In this document: positions 1 through 9,151 of the stretch, in pieces
Layout of the letters: each line of letters opens with the position of its first letter
How positions within the stretch are numbered: the stretch's first letter is position 1
Assembly (NCBI RefSeq): GCF_000092065.1
Contig: NC_009360.1
Location: 682,001-746,000 of the forward strand
DNA length: 64,000 nucleotides
Reading direction: 5' to 3'
From: Ostreococcus lucimarinus CCE9901
Taxonomy: Eukaryota; Chlorophyta; Mamiellophyceae; Mamiellales; Bathycoccaceae
Made by a program: the position numbers and the translations under genes
Notes under the pieces: generated by a model
What the model was told of the DNA's origin: nothing
Seen by the model: the letters and a program-made list of their open reading frames with translations, nothing else
Database searches by the model: none

Positions 1-1545
1 AGCGTTATTCGCCGTGCGTTCCAAACCTTCAAATTCATCCTTCGCCTTCATCACCTCCCGCAGGCGATCGGTGAGCATGTCAAGCGCGCCGATGGGGCAG
101 GTACCTATTATTGACGTAGCAGATTCTTCCGCTTTGCGCGCGATTTCAAGCGCCTCCTCAGTCGAACTCGGCGGTGCTTTCGACGCAGCCGCTATTTTGC
201 GACCGAGAAACAAGTGCAAGTCAACTAAAAAACCGAGCTCTTCCTTGACGAGGAAGCTGTGCGCGTTACCGGTTCGACCGGCGCGCGCGACGCGACCAAC
301 TCTGTGGACGAATAACTTGCCCTTTGCGGGGAAGTCGTAATTAATGACGTTGTCGAGCAAAGGAATGTCTATACCGCGCGCAGCGACGTCAGTGACCACG
401 AGAACATCAGCCTTCTTCGCGCGAAACCTGCCCAGCGCCATTTTACGCGCCATCATGTCCATCGACCCATAAATGCTCGAAACTTTAACGCCTTCGAATT
501 CGAGTACGTTCTGCAACCACTCAACGTGGTGTCTTGTCGACGCAAAAACCACAGTCTGTTGCCGTTTCGGGATGACTTCGCGAAGCATGTACAACAAAGC
601 AGCGACCTTTTCGTCGCTTCGCATCAACACAAAGGACATGCGCAAATCAGATGAAATTTTCATCTCAGCGTCGAGGCGCACGACTTCGGGCTCGCGCAGT
701 CCCACGCGCACAAACTCTGCTAACGCGCTCGGTAGCGTCGCCGAGAACAAAAGTGTCTGCCTGACATCCGCCACAGAGTTCATGATTTGTTTCAACTGGT
801 CTGCGAAACCCATCTCTAAAAGTCGGTCTGCTTCATCGAGGACGACGTGACACACCGTTCGAAGAGTGAACGCCTTAACTTCATCGATATGATGCAACAG
901 ACGACCGGGCGTTGCGACGATGACATCTGGGTTGTTGCTCAAATCTGCGAATTGGGCCTCCATGGAATCTCCCCCGACGAGCGCCGCGACGCGCAAATCC
1001 GTAAACTTGGCCAACTCTTTCGCAAACTTGAACGTCTGCAACGCCAGCTCGCGCGTGGGTGCCAATATCACGCACCGCGCGCCAGCTTTCAAGCTATGCG
1101 TCCTGAGTTTACTCAACACTGGTATCAAAAACGCCGCCGTTTTCCCGCTCCCCGTGCGCGCCATGGCGACGACGTCCCGTCCCTCCAACGCCGGCGGTAT
1201 TGCCTTTCGCTGAATCGGCGTCGGCACGCGATAACCCTTGCGCTTGACGGCTCGAAACACATCTGGTAGTATGTCCATCGATTCAAATCCCCCGGAAGAC
1301 TTCTTCTTCTTCGCCTCAGCGGCTTTCCGACGTCCCGTCAGCGCCTCCACGCGCTCGAATCCAAAGTCCACGTGCCCATCCGCGGCGATGCCCTCCTCCG
1401 CCTTCGCGTCCGCGTCCGACGCGCCACGCGGTGCCTTGGCTTTCGGTTTCTTGCCCTTGCTCGTCGTCTCGGCGCCTCGCGCGTCGTCGCGCGGCGGTTT
1501 TGAACGCGCCGGCGGCGCGCCGGTGGCGGCTGCGCGCGCGCCCAT
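1..1545 (-). CDS. DBP10: DEAD-box ATP-dependent RNA helicase, DBP10/DDX54 type (C-terminus cut by window edge)
   Basis: This is an ATP-dependent RNA helicase, expected to act in the nucleolus in large-subunit ribosome assembly. The reverse strand is open from the ATG at 1545 to base 1, giving 515 codons with no stop, so the C-terminus is outside the window. After a Lys/Ala-rich N-terminus come the Q motif (PTPIQ, about residue 105), motif I ARTGSGKT (129-136), PTRELA, TPGR, DEAD (about 234), SAT, and the helicase C motifs ending HRVGRVARAGR. The stretch ARGIDIPLLDNVINYDFPAKGK is split here only for description: its core IPLLDNVINYDFPAKGK is typical of DBP10/DDX54 rather than other DEAD-box families. 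The DBP10 C-terminal domain is not visible because of the cut. No in-frame ATG precedes 1545. The ribosome-assembly role is inferred from family. Confidence 0.9.
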   Translation of the reverse strand, partial: MGARAAATGAPPARSKPPRDDARGAETTSKGKKPKAKAPRGASDADAKAEEGIAADGHVDFGFERVEALTGRRKAAEAKKKKSSGGFESMDILPDVFRAVKRKGYRVPTPIQRKAIPPALEGRDVVAMARTGSGKTAAFLIPVLSKLRTHSLKAGARCVILAPTRELALQTFKFAKELAKFTDLRVAALVGGDSMEAQFADLSNNPDVIVATPGRLLHHIDEVKAFTLRTVCHVVLDEADRLLEMGFADQLKQIMNSVADVRQTLLFSATLPSALAEFVRVGLREPEVVRLDAEMKISSDLRMSFVLMRSDEKVAALLYMLREVIPKRQQTVVFASTRHHVEWLQNVLEFEGVKVSSIYGSMDMMARKMALGRFRAKKADVLVVTDVAARGIDIPLLDNVINYDFPAKGKLFVHRVGRVARAGRTGNAHSFLVKEELGFLVDLHLFLGRKIAAASKAPPSSTEEALEIARKAEESATSIIGTCPIGALDMLTDRLREVMKAKDEFEGLERTANNA

Positions 1546-1837
1546 CGCGCGCGAACGCCGCGCCGTGAGCGACGACGAGCGCGATTGCGCGTCTGCGCGC
1601 CCTAAAACGCGCGCGGGCTCGCGCGAGAAGGACGCGCGACGGCGCGGTCGCGGACGAGCGAGGTTGGTTGTGGCGCGAGAACTAACGCGAGGTTGGTTGC
1701 CGAGTTTCGCGACGGCGAACGCGAGCGGTGACGGCGCGTTTCTTTGAATTGACGCTCACTCACAACGACTACTAAGATAAAATATGCGGTGTCGGCGCGA
1801 CTAGTACACGAAATCAATCATCTACGATTCTCGGCGC

Positions 1838-2841
1838 TCACTTTGCGGCGTCGGCCTTTCCCGAATCCTTCGGTTTTTCGTTCTCCTTGTCCGTATCCTT
1901 CTCCGCGTCACTCGCTCCCGGGGCATCCAGGGCGCGCTCGCGTTCCTTGTTCGTCGCCTTGTTGTTGATCAAGTCGTGCAGAGCGATGACTGAACGAATC
2001 AACGAGCTGAGGTACACGACGAGCATGGCGTCGTTCGTGGAGACGTTGAATCCCTTGACGTAATCCTCCAAGTTCAGGTTCGGCAACAGGTTAAACGCGT
2101 CTTGCAGATGACCCATGATCTCGTGATTCATCGGCAACGAGCCGTCGACAACCTTATCCATGTAACTCTTGATTTCTTCTAATCGCGCCTTCAAACCGCG
2201 CAAAGACTGCACTTTTTCGCTCACCTTGGTGCTCAGCGTCGACACCGTGTTATCCTTCACATCGCGCAGCAAGTGCTCGACCCCGATCTCTTCCGCCTCG
2301 AACGCCTCAATCGAGTTCGGCACGTGCACGAACGTCTTCTGTTGCTTTTCCGTTCCATCCTCCTTGACTTCGATTTGCGCCGCGAACGCGCTCGTCGGAA
2401 TGTTCGCGTTCTCCGCCCGCACGTCCACGATCACGAGCACCGGCTCGGGCGTGTACGCGTAAAACAACTCGTGTATGTCGATATCACTCTCCCGCAGTTT
2501 CGGTCCGGTGCTGTACCACCCCACAATCTTCTCCTTCGCGCTAATCTTCTTCGACATTCGATACATGTTTTCCAAGTAACTGTGATCGAGAAACCAAATC
2601 CCGTTATCCCCGTCGTCCTCCTCGAACGGCACCGCGAACGAGCTCGTGACGTCCAACCGTCCCTTGCGCTGTTCCCCGAGCAGCACGCCGACGACGCGCT
2701 TGTTCTCCTCGTCGCCCTGCGCGTCGAACCGTCGGAGTCAGTCAAAACTCGCGCGAAGGAAGCGATCCGCGATCGCGCGCGTCTCGCGCGTCCCGCGTCG
2801 TCCCGCGTCGTCCCGCGTCGCGCGCGCGCGATCCCGCGTCC

Positions 2842-2876
<35 letters not shown>

Positions 2877-3029
2877 GCGTCGTCGTCGTCGTCGCACCTC
2901 GTCGCATCGTCGAAAGTGATCGACGACGCTGAGCAGCACGAGCGGGTGCACGACGACCTCGCTCGCGCTCGCGGGCGCCGCCCGCGGCGCGACGGCGGTC
3001 GCGCCGTCGCTCGGCGCCGGCGTCGACAT
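1838..3029 (-). CDS. RPN8: 26S proteasome non-ATPase regulatory subunit RPN8 (two exons)
   Basis: RPN8/PSMD7 is the catalytically inactive MPN-domain partner of the RPN11 deubiquitinase in the 19S lid. I join exon 1 (3029-2898, 44 codons) to exon 2 (2716-1838). Exon 1 begins MSTPAPSDG and holds [15 protein letters not shown]; exon 2 restarts with [16 protein letters not shown], so the MPN domain is continuous across the junction and in phase. The product is 336 residues, close to family length. SFAVPFEED, the WYSTGPKL stretch and the C-terminal helical region match RPN8, and the tail is Lys/Asp/Glu rich. The JAMM zinc ligands are absent, as is normal for RPN8. The gene is divergent from the XRN gene, with 205 bases between start codons. 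An upstream in-frame ATG at 3107 would add 26 Arg-rich residues and is less likely. Confidence 0.92.
2717..2897 (-). other. RPN8 intron (181 nt)
   Basis: Donor GAG|GTGCGA and acceptor CGCAG|GGC, with CTGAC about 20 bases before the acceptor. Phase 0. It is filled with GTC-type triplets and a 10-base tandem repeat, and splicing it out restores a continuous MPN domain. Confidence 0.85.
2791..2820. repeat. 10-bp tandem repeat, three perfect copies
   Basis: The unit tcccgcgtcg occurs three times without mismatch inside the RPN8 intron, followed by a (gtc)n run at about 2845-2873. Such low-complexity DNA is tolerated here because it is spliced out. Confidence 0.9.
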
Positions 3030-3234
3030 CGGCGTCGTCGAGTCGCGCCCGCGCGCGCGACGCGCGGCGACGCGCCGACGACCGCGGCGGTCGATCGACA
3101 AACGCATACATACATGCAGGTTTTAGACACTAAAACATGTATATTCGATCGTACTTAATGCGGTCGAAACGCCATCGACGGCGCACCGCCGCGCGCGCGC
3201 CGCCGCACTTCGCGCCGCGCGTCGCGCGCGCGCC
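3030..3234. promoter_or_regulatory. Divergent promoter region, RPN8 / XRN
   Basis: The 205 bases between the two start codons must hold both 5' UTRs and both promoters. The centre (about 3105-3160) is locally AT-richer, around tacatacatgcaggttttagacactaa split by GC-rich flanks. No certain TATA box was recognised. Confidence 0.5.
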
Positions 3235-6200
3235 ATGGGCGTCCCGAGCTTCTACCGCTGGATCGCGCAGAAGTACCCGAAGATCGTCGCCGACGTCGTC
3301 GAGGACGAGCCCGTCGACGCGCTCGGACGCCGGGTGGAGCTGAACAGCGCCGAGGCGAACCCGAACGGCATCGAGTTCGACAACCTGTACCTGGACATGA
3401 ATGGCATCATACACCCGTGCTTTCACCCGGAGGACCGACCGGCGCCGACGACGGAGGAGGAGGTGTTTGAGTGCATATTCGATTACATCGATCGGTTGTT
3501 CTTGATGATACGACCGAGGAAGGTGCTGTACATGGCGATCGACGGGGTGGCGCCGCGAGCGAAGATGAATCAACAGCGAAGTCGACGGTTTCGAAGCGCG
3601 CAGGAGGCGAGAGAGAAAGCGGAGGAGGAAGAAAAGTTGAGGGAGAAGTTGATCAGGGAGGGGGTGAAGGTGCAGCCGAAACAAGAGTCGGGGGTGTTTG
3701 ATTCGAACGTAATCACGCCGGGGACGCCGTTCATGGGACGGCTGAGCGAGGCGTTAAAGTACTACGTGCACGATAAGTTGAACAACGATCCGGGATGGCG
3801 GGGAATTGAGGTTATCTTTAGCGATGCGAGCGTACCGGGGGAGGGAGAGCACAAGGCGATGCACTACATACGGCAACAAAGGGGGCTGCCGGGGGCGAAT
3901 CCGAACACGCGGCACGTCGTCTACGGTTTGGACGCGGATTTGATCATGTTGGCGCTCGCGACGCACGAGCCCCACTTTTGGATCTTGCGCGAGATTGTGT
4001 TTCAGAAGAAGGATAACGAGGCGCCGCAGACGCTGGGGCTCGGGACGGAGGAGACGAAGAAAAAGGTGGCCATCGCGCGTAAGCCGTACCAGTTGCTCAG
4101 CGTGAGCGTCTTGCGCGAATACTTGGCGTTGGACATGCGCCCTGTCGCACCGACGCCGTTCAAGCTCGACCCAGAGCGGATGTTTGACGACTTTATCTTC
4201 ATGTGTTTCTTCGTCGGAAACGATTTCTTACCGCATTCGCCGACGTTGGAAATCCGTGAGGGCGCCATCGACTTGTTGATGACGCTCTACCGAAACTGTC
4301 TTCCGACGCTCGGTGGATACCTGTGCGCGGACGGCCGTCCCAATCTCTCCATCGTCGAAAAGTTTGTGCGGCTCGTGAGTGAGCACGAGGACGCCATCTT
4401 TCAGAAGCGTGCCAAGAAGGAGGCGCGAATGCGGAGTTCAAGACAACGCGATAAACAAAAGGCGAAGGATTACTACGAGCGCCAGCGCAAAGGGAGCGGT
4501 ACCAACGTGCCGCAACACCGCGTGCTCGGTGGATCGAGAAACGCGAGTGATCGCGCGCCCGCAGCGCCGACAGAACAGCTCGTCGCGCTCGGTCGCGGAA
4601 AACCGACGCCACCTCCGAGCGCGCCGAAGACGGCGGCGGAGAACAAGAGCGCCGCGGATGCGCTGCGCGAACGATTAAAGACGCGAGGTAAGCGCGCCGC
4701 CGAAGCGACGGCTGACGTCGCGCCGGAAGCCGATACCGACGCCAAGAAGGCTAAAGTATCGGACGCGGATAAGGCTGAAAAGGACGAAAAAGCAAAGGAG
4801 TTTTGGAATCAGCTCGCGGAGAAGGCTGAATCTGAATCAGCCACGACGGTTGAAACCATCGACACCGTCGAAAGCGATGAAGTGCCGTCGCACCCTTTTG
4901 TACAATCGACGGCACCCGACGCGCAGCCCGGCGATTGGATGTGTCCCACAGGGTGCGGAAGCATGTACGCATCTAAAGGTTCGTGCTTCAGGTGCGGATG
5001 CCCACGTCCGAGCGAGGTGCGAGAGTTCAAAGCGGGCGAGGTGATGGACAGTAAATCCTTCTTGAAGCAACTTGAAGGCATCGTCAAGGCCATGGGTGAG
5101 CGCGAGGAAGAAACGGACAACATTCGGCTCGGAGAAAGTGGCTGGAAAGATCGCTATTACGAAGCAAAGATGCAGGCAACGCCACAAACGCGAGATGAGA
5201 TCATTCGGGGCATGGTCATTGAGTACGTGCGCGGCTTAATTTGGGTGTGTCGATATTACTTCGAAGGGTGTTGCTCTTGGAGTTGGTTCTACCCATACCA
5301 TTACGCCCCGTTCGCGAGTGATTTATATGACTTGAGTACGATCTCTACCGATTTTGATCTCGGCAAACCGTTCAAGCCGTTTTCGCAGCTCATGGGCGTG
5401 TTGCCGGCGGCGTCTTCGCACGCGTTGCCCGCAGCGTTCGCGCCGTTGATGTCGGACAAAGACTCTCCTATCATCGACTTTTATCCCGAAGACTTCGCGC
5501 TCGATATGAACGGGAAGCGTTTTACGTGGCAGGCCGTGGCACTGCTCCCTTGGATCGACGCCAACCGTCTGCTAGAACAAACGGAGATGCTCGAATACAC
5601 GCTCACCGCCGAGGAAAAGCGCCGAAACTCCATCAACGAGGAGGAAATATACGTCAATGCCGCGCATCCGCTCGCAAAACAGTTTCTCGAGCTCGAAGAG
5701 CGGGAAGACGAAGACGTGGAAAAAACGCTCAAGATGGATCCGAAGCTTAGTAAAGGCATGAACGCCACGCTCGTGTCGGTGAAACGCGACGCGCAGCCCA
5801 CGATGATACCGTCGCCGATGTCGAGTCGCCAAGACATCTCGAACAACAAAGTAGTCGTGGCGTCGATGCGTTTGCCGACCGATAGATTTGTGCCGCCGGT
5901 GCTGATGCCCGGTGCGGTGTTACCGACGCCTATGGTGACGGAGGCTGACTTGCCGCCGCCGCCGCAGTTGTTTCATCAGACGGACAACTACGGGCGCAAC
6001 AACAACAACAACGCGCCTCGAATCGATTACGGACGCGGGATGGCGGGCCATCCCTTGGCCGGCGGCCGAGGTGGTTTTCAAGGATCAAATCAAGACGCAC
6101 ACGCGTTGATGCACCAAAGTCTCGGTCGAGGCGTGCCGCTCGGGATGAATTATCAGCAGAGACTCCCGACTCGTACGCCGCCGCCGCCGCCGCCGGGGGG

Positions 6201-6414
6201 TCCTGCGCTACCGCAAGGGTATCCGCAAGCGTACGGCGCCGGTCGAGGCGTACCACTCGGTGGGTTTCAGCCCGGCGCGCCGCATCCCGGACCTCCCGGA
6301 CGCGGTCCGCCCGCCTCGTACGCCCCCGGCGGAAACCGCTTCGCCCCCTTCAATAACTTACCGCCGCGTTCGCGCGACCCGGCGCCGCCGCGACCGCAAA
6401 CCAAAAAACGCTAG
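3235..6414 (+). CDS. XRN: 5'-3' exoribonuclease of the XRN2/RAT1 (plant XRN) type, with a RanBP2-like zinc finger
   Basis: This processive 5'-3' exoribonuclease digests 5'-monophosphorylated RNA. The 1059-residue ORF starts MGVPSFYRWIAQKYP, the invariant XRN N-terminus. The CR1 active site is intact: LYLDMNGIIHPCFHP, SDASVPGEGEHK, GLDADLIML and GNDFLPHSP. CR2 follows, with ESGWKDRYY, YVRGLIWVCRYYFEGC and WFYPYHYAPFASD. The XRN1-specific C-terminal domains are absent. Instead the tail (from about residue 910) is Pro/Gly/Asn-rich and probably disordered, so an XRN2/plant-XRN type is the best fit. Between CR1 and CR2, at about residues 565-590, lies a C-x3-C...C-x2-C finger starting DWMCPTGC and ending CFRCGCPRP. 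It looks like a RanBP2-type zinc finger and is not a usual XRN2 feature. Whether it acts in the nucleus or cytosol cannot be told from the sequence. Confidence 0.95.
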   Translation: MGVPSFYRWIAQKYPKIVADVVEDEPVDALGRRVELNSAEANPNGIEFDNLYLDMNGIIHPCFHPEDRPAPTTEEEVFECIFDYIDRLFLMIRPRKVLYMAIDGVAPRAKMNQQRSRRFRSAQEAREKAEEEEKLREKLIREGVKVQPKQESGVFDSNVITPGTPFMGRLSEALKYYVHDKLNNDPGWRGIEVIFSDASVPGEGEHKAMHYIRQQRGLPGANPNTRHVVYGLDADLIMLALATHEPHFWILREIVFQKKDNEAPQTLGLGTEETKKKVAIARKPYQLLSVSVLREYLALDMRPVAPTPFKLDPERMFDDFIFMCFFVGNDFLPHSPTLEIREGAIDLLMTLYRNCLPTLGGYLCADGRPNLSIVEKFVRLVSEHEDAIFQKRAKKEARMRSSRQRDKQKAKDYYERQRKGSGTNVPQHRVLGGSRNASDRAPAAPTEQLVALGRGKPTPPPSAPKTAAENKSAADALRERLKTRGKRAAEATADVAPEADTDAKKAKVSDADKAEKDEKAKEFWNQLAEKAESESATTVETIDTVESDEVPSHPFVQSTAPDAQPGDWMCPTGCGSMYASKGSCFRCGCPRPSEVREFKAGEVMDSKSFLKQLEGIVKAMGEREEETDNIRLGESGWKDRYYEAKMQATPQTRDEIIRGMVIEYVRGLIWVCRYYFEGCCSWSWFYPYHYAPFASDLYDLSTISTDFDLGKPFKPFSQLMGVLPAASSHALPAAFAPLMSDKDSPIIDFYPEDFALDMNGKRFTWQAVALLPWIDANRLLEQTEMLEYTLTAEEKRRNSINEEEIYVNAAHPLAKQFLELEEREDEDVEKTLKMDPKLSKGMNATLVSVKRDAQPTMIPSPMSSRQDISNNKVVVASMRLPTDRFVPPVLMPGAVLPTPMVTEADLPPPPQLFHQTDNYGRNNNNNAPRIDYGRGMAGHPLAGGRGGFQGSNQDAHALMHQSLGRGVPLGMNYQQRLPTRTPPPPPPGGPALPQGYPQAYGAGRGVPLGGFQPGAPHPGPPGRGPPASYAPGGNRFAPFNNLPPRSRDPAPPRPQTKKR

Positions 6415-6482
6415 CGCATTAGTCATTCTGTACACCTAATTAGTAGTTTTGTTGTTACACGAGCTAGACGCTATAGATCAAA

Positions 6483-7001
6483 TCACTCGCGATTCGGCAG
6501 CGACGACTGATTTTGCCACGACTCCATCCGACTCGCCGTGACGAGATTCGTCAACAATTTTATCCTATCCGCCCTATTCGCCGCGTGCGCCTCCGTCAGC
6601 GCCGCCACTCTCGCCGCCATCTTCCCTCTCGCTCGTTCATACGCCCTCCTCAGATCGTCGTCGCCGTCCTCTCCCTCTCCCTCGCCTTCCTCGTTCGCGT
6701 CGCCGTCGCTCACCAGCGCGCGCGCCAACGCCTCCACCGCCGCGCTCGTCTCGTCCGTCGCCAGCGACTCCAACAGATCCCTGTCGCACGTCATCGCCAC
6801 CGGCGTCGCCAGCGCGTCGATCAGGCGAAAGTCTTCCTCGCACTGCGCCTCGCTCGTCGCCAGCGCGTCCTCGAGCGCGCGCGCGCACGCCGCGAGCGTC
6901 GCGTCGTCCGGTCGGTCGAGCGGTCGAATCGTCGTCGCGCGCGGCGGCGACGACGCGCGCTCGCGCGGCGGCGACGCCGGCGCGTGCGCGCGACCGTCCA
7001 T
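6483..7001 (-). CDS. Small predicted helical protein, function unknown
   Basis: A 172-residue protein from the ATG at 7001; an upstream in-frame ATG at 7073 would add 24 Arg-rich residues. After a disordered Ala/Pro/Arg N-terminus (about 45 residues) the rest is predicted helical and rich in Ala, Leu, Glu and Arg, with an acidic EGEGEGEDGDDD break. The segment beginning LRRAYERARGKMAARVAAL could form a coiled coil. I recognise no family. It ends 68 bases from the end of the XRN gene (convergent) and starts 97 bases from the divergent threonine-synthase-like gene. Support comes from codon bias, position and a plausible 3' end; the forward-strand extension over the same DNA appears to be a shadow. 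Confidence 0.5.
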   Translation of the reverse strand: MDGRAHAPASPPRERASSPPRATTIRPLDRPDDATLAACARALEDALATSEAQCEEDFRLIDALATPVAMTCDRDLLESLATDETSAAVEALARALVSDGDANEEGEGEGEDGDDDLRRAYERARGKMAARVAALTEAHAANRADRIKLLTNLVTASRMESWQNQSSLPNRE

Positions 7002-7098
7002 CGCGCCGGCGCGTCGGCGCGCGCGTCGGTGCGGCGCGACGCGCGTCGTCCGTCGAATTCGGCAATTCGGCATTCGGCGCGCGCGTCACACGGCGGCG

Positions 7099-8979
7099 AT
7101 GAAGTACGTGAGCACGCGCGGCGGCGCGCCGCCGACGACGTTCGTCGACGCCCTGCTCACGGGCTCGCCGCTGGACGGCGGCGCGTACGTCCCGGAGCGC
7201 GTCCCGACGATCGATTTCAAAAAGATTTTAAATTCGAGCTACGAGACGCTGTGCGTGGAAATCCTGTCGGTGTTTTGCGCGAATGGCGAGGAGTTCACGA
7301 AGGAAACGCTGCGAGAGATCGCGCACGAGGCGTGTAAGACGTTCGCGGACGACGCGATCGCGCCGGTGAAGACGCTCGGGCGAAGAGGCGCGAGAGGATG
7401 GGTGCACGCGTGCGAATTGCATCGCGGACCGACGCTGAGCGCGGAGGACGCGAGCATGCAGATGGCGGTGCGGATGATGGATCGGGCGTTGAAACTACGT
7501 GGGAAGCGAGGAAATGTGATGTGCTCGACGACGGGGGAAGAGGGGGGGGCGTTCGCGCGCGTGGCGGCGGAGATGAAGAATATGGACGCGTGGATCGTGT
7601 ACCCGGGCGACGACGGCGACGTGACCGAGCCTCAGGAACGAGAGATGACGTGTCACGTGGAGGATCACGTGCATCCGGTTAAGGTGAGCGAATGCCCGGA
7701 TGGAATGAGCGATGTGGACGCGGTCGTGATCGATGTGCTGAACGATGAGGCGTTTCGGTTGGCGAACGGGATGGTGAGCGCGAATAGCGCCAACGTGGCG
7801 CGCGTGTTGTGCTTTGTGCCGTTATTTTTTCACGCCTACGGACAAGTGCGCGCGAAGCGCGAAGAGTGGGGGAGACCCGTGGTGTTCAGTATACCGAGCT
7901 CCACGTTCGCGCTGGAGTACGCCGGTCACCTGGCGCGTTTGATGGGGTTGCCGATCACCGTCGTCGCCGCGTGCAACGCCAACGGCGCGGCGCACCGCGC
8001 CATCTCGCTCGGTGAATTGTACAAGACTGATATGGTGCACACGTCGTCGAGCGCGTTGGATGTCGTCGTGGCTGAAAACATGTGGCGGTCGCTGTACTAC
8101 GCCACTGGATCAAATCCGCTGATTTTGAGCGAGCTGCAAGACGATTTCGACGAAGACGGCGAAGTTGAATTGCCACCGAAGATGACGAGTGAGTTAAACG
8201 CCGTGTTCAAGAGCGCGGTCGTGAGCGACGAACTCATGTATAGCACGATACAGCGCGAGGAGCGCATGGGGTACTTACCCTGTCCTCAAACTGCGATCGC
8301 GATCGCGGCGCTGGAGTTGGTCGAGGACATCGCCGAGGACGTTCCGTGTGTGGCGCTCGCGGTGTCGCATCCGAGCAAGTTTCCGACCGTTATCCGTCGC
8401 GCGGTGCCGCAACTGAGCAACGGAGCTTCACATCCTACTGTGGATGGTATGAAGGGCTTGTTCCACCGCCGTCGCACGTGCTCGCTCGAAGAGCTCGAAC
8501 GCTCGTTGCGCAGAGACATCTCAGCGGTGACTTCGCTGCGCTCGCCCGCTCCGGTTAAGATCGAGCGCGTCTTACTCGCGCGCGACGAGTACGAGAAGAT
8601 TTACATGACCACCGTGATCAAGCGCAAACGATGGCGAGGTTTCGACAGTCCACTGTTCACCATCGCCTGCGCCGTCGCGGTCGCCGCGTGGGCCGCCGTC
8701 ACCACGCCGGAGACGAACCGGCAAACCGGGTCCGCGCGCGCCGCCGCGCGCGCCGCCGCCAAAGCGCGACGCGCCGCCGCCAAAGCGAGCGGCGAAAAAG
8801 CGCGAGCATTAGCCAGGACTCAGCGCCAAGCCGCGCGCGACGCCGCCAAGCTCGCCAAAATCCAAGCCGAGTCGGCGCGCGAATCCGCGCGTCCTCGCGT
8901 CTACGCGCGCGACCGCCGCGCGGCGCGTCCACCCAACGAGCACTTCGCGCACCAACCCCATAGAAACATTTATGCTTAA
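7099..8979 (+). CDS. Threonine-synthase-like protein, predicted pseudoenzyme with C-terminal membrane segment
   Basis: A 626-residue homologue of THR4/THNSL-type threonine synthase (PLP fold type II). It starts MKYVSTRGG, followed by DGGAYVPERVP as in the family, so the in-frame extension upstream of 7099 is rejected. The fold markers run collinearly: LHRGPTL (107-113), HPVKV, SANSANVARV, MGLPITVVAA. The active site is degraded. The family GPTLAFKD, whose Lys binds PLP, reads GPTLSAED here, so Glu116 replaces the Lys. The SGDTG-like motif reads STTGEEG (143-149). The PSGNFG phosphate-binding loop reads PSSTFA (266-271). Near residues 518-537 is a hydrophobic segment (LFTIACAVAVAAWAAV), followed by an Ala/Lys/Arg-rich helical tail. 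I infer loss of catalysis and membrane anchoring; the new role is unknown. The reading frame is intact, so this is not a decayed pseudogene. Confidence 0.85.
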   Translation: MKYVSTRGGAPPTTFVDALLTGSPLDGGAYVPERVPTIDFKKILNSSYETLCVEILSVFCANGEEFTKETLREIAHEACKTFADDAIAPVKTLGRRGARGWVHACELHRGPTLSAEDASMQMAVRMMDRALKLRGKRGNVMCSTTGEEGGAFARVAAEMKNMDAWIVYPGDDGDVTEPQEREMTCHVEDHVHPVKVSECPDGMSDVDAVVIDVLNDEAFRLANGMVSANSANVARVLCFVPLFFHAYGQVRAKREEWGRPVVFSIPSSTFALEYAGHLARLMGLPITVVAACNANGAAHRAISLGELYKTDMVHTSSSALDVVVAENMWRSLYYATGSNPLILSELQDDFDEDGEVELPPKMTSELNAVFKSAVVSDELMYSTIQREERMGYLPCPQTAIAIAALELVEDIAEDVPCVALAVSHPSKFPTVIRRAVPQLSNGASHPTVDGMKGLFHRRRTCSLEELERSLRRDISAVTSLRSPAPVKIERVLLARDEYEKIYMTTVIKRKRWRGFDSPLFTIACAVAVAAWAAVTTPETNRQTGSARAAARAAAKARRAAAKASGEKARALARTQRQAARDAAKLAKIQAESARESARPRVYARDRRAARPPNEHFAHQPHRNIYA

Positions 8980-9151
8980 CACCACGACTCGCCGCGCGAC
9001 GACTGCCGCTTCCCTTCCCTCACCGCGACACGATTTCCATCCGTCGCGTTCGAACGCCGCGTCCCGCCGCCGCAACTAACTCGCGCGCGCCGTCCCGAGC
9101 GCCGCAGTGCTCGCCGCGCGCCCGCGCCCGCGCACCGGCGGCGCGACCGAC

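Noticed and set aside
1271-1295. tRNA T-loop-like word (gattcaaatcc) as a tRNA gene
   Set aside because: It lies inside the DBP10-like coding region and no acceptor or anticodon stems could be drawn around it.
6538-7098. N-terminal extension of the threonine-synthase-like ORF
   Set aside because: The family start MKYVSTRGG is at 7099, and the upstream part is Ser/Ala/Arg-rich and antisense to another ORF.
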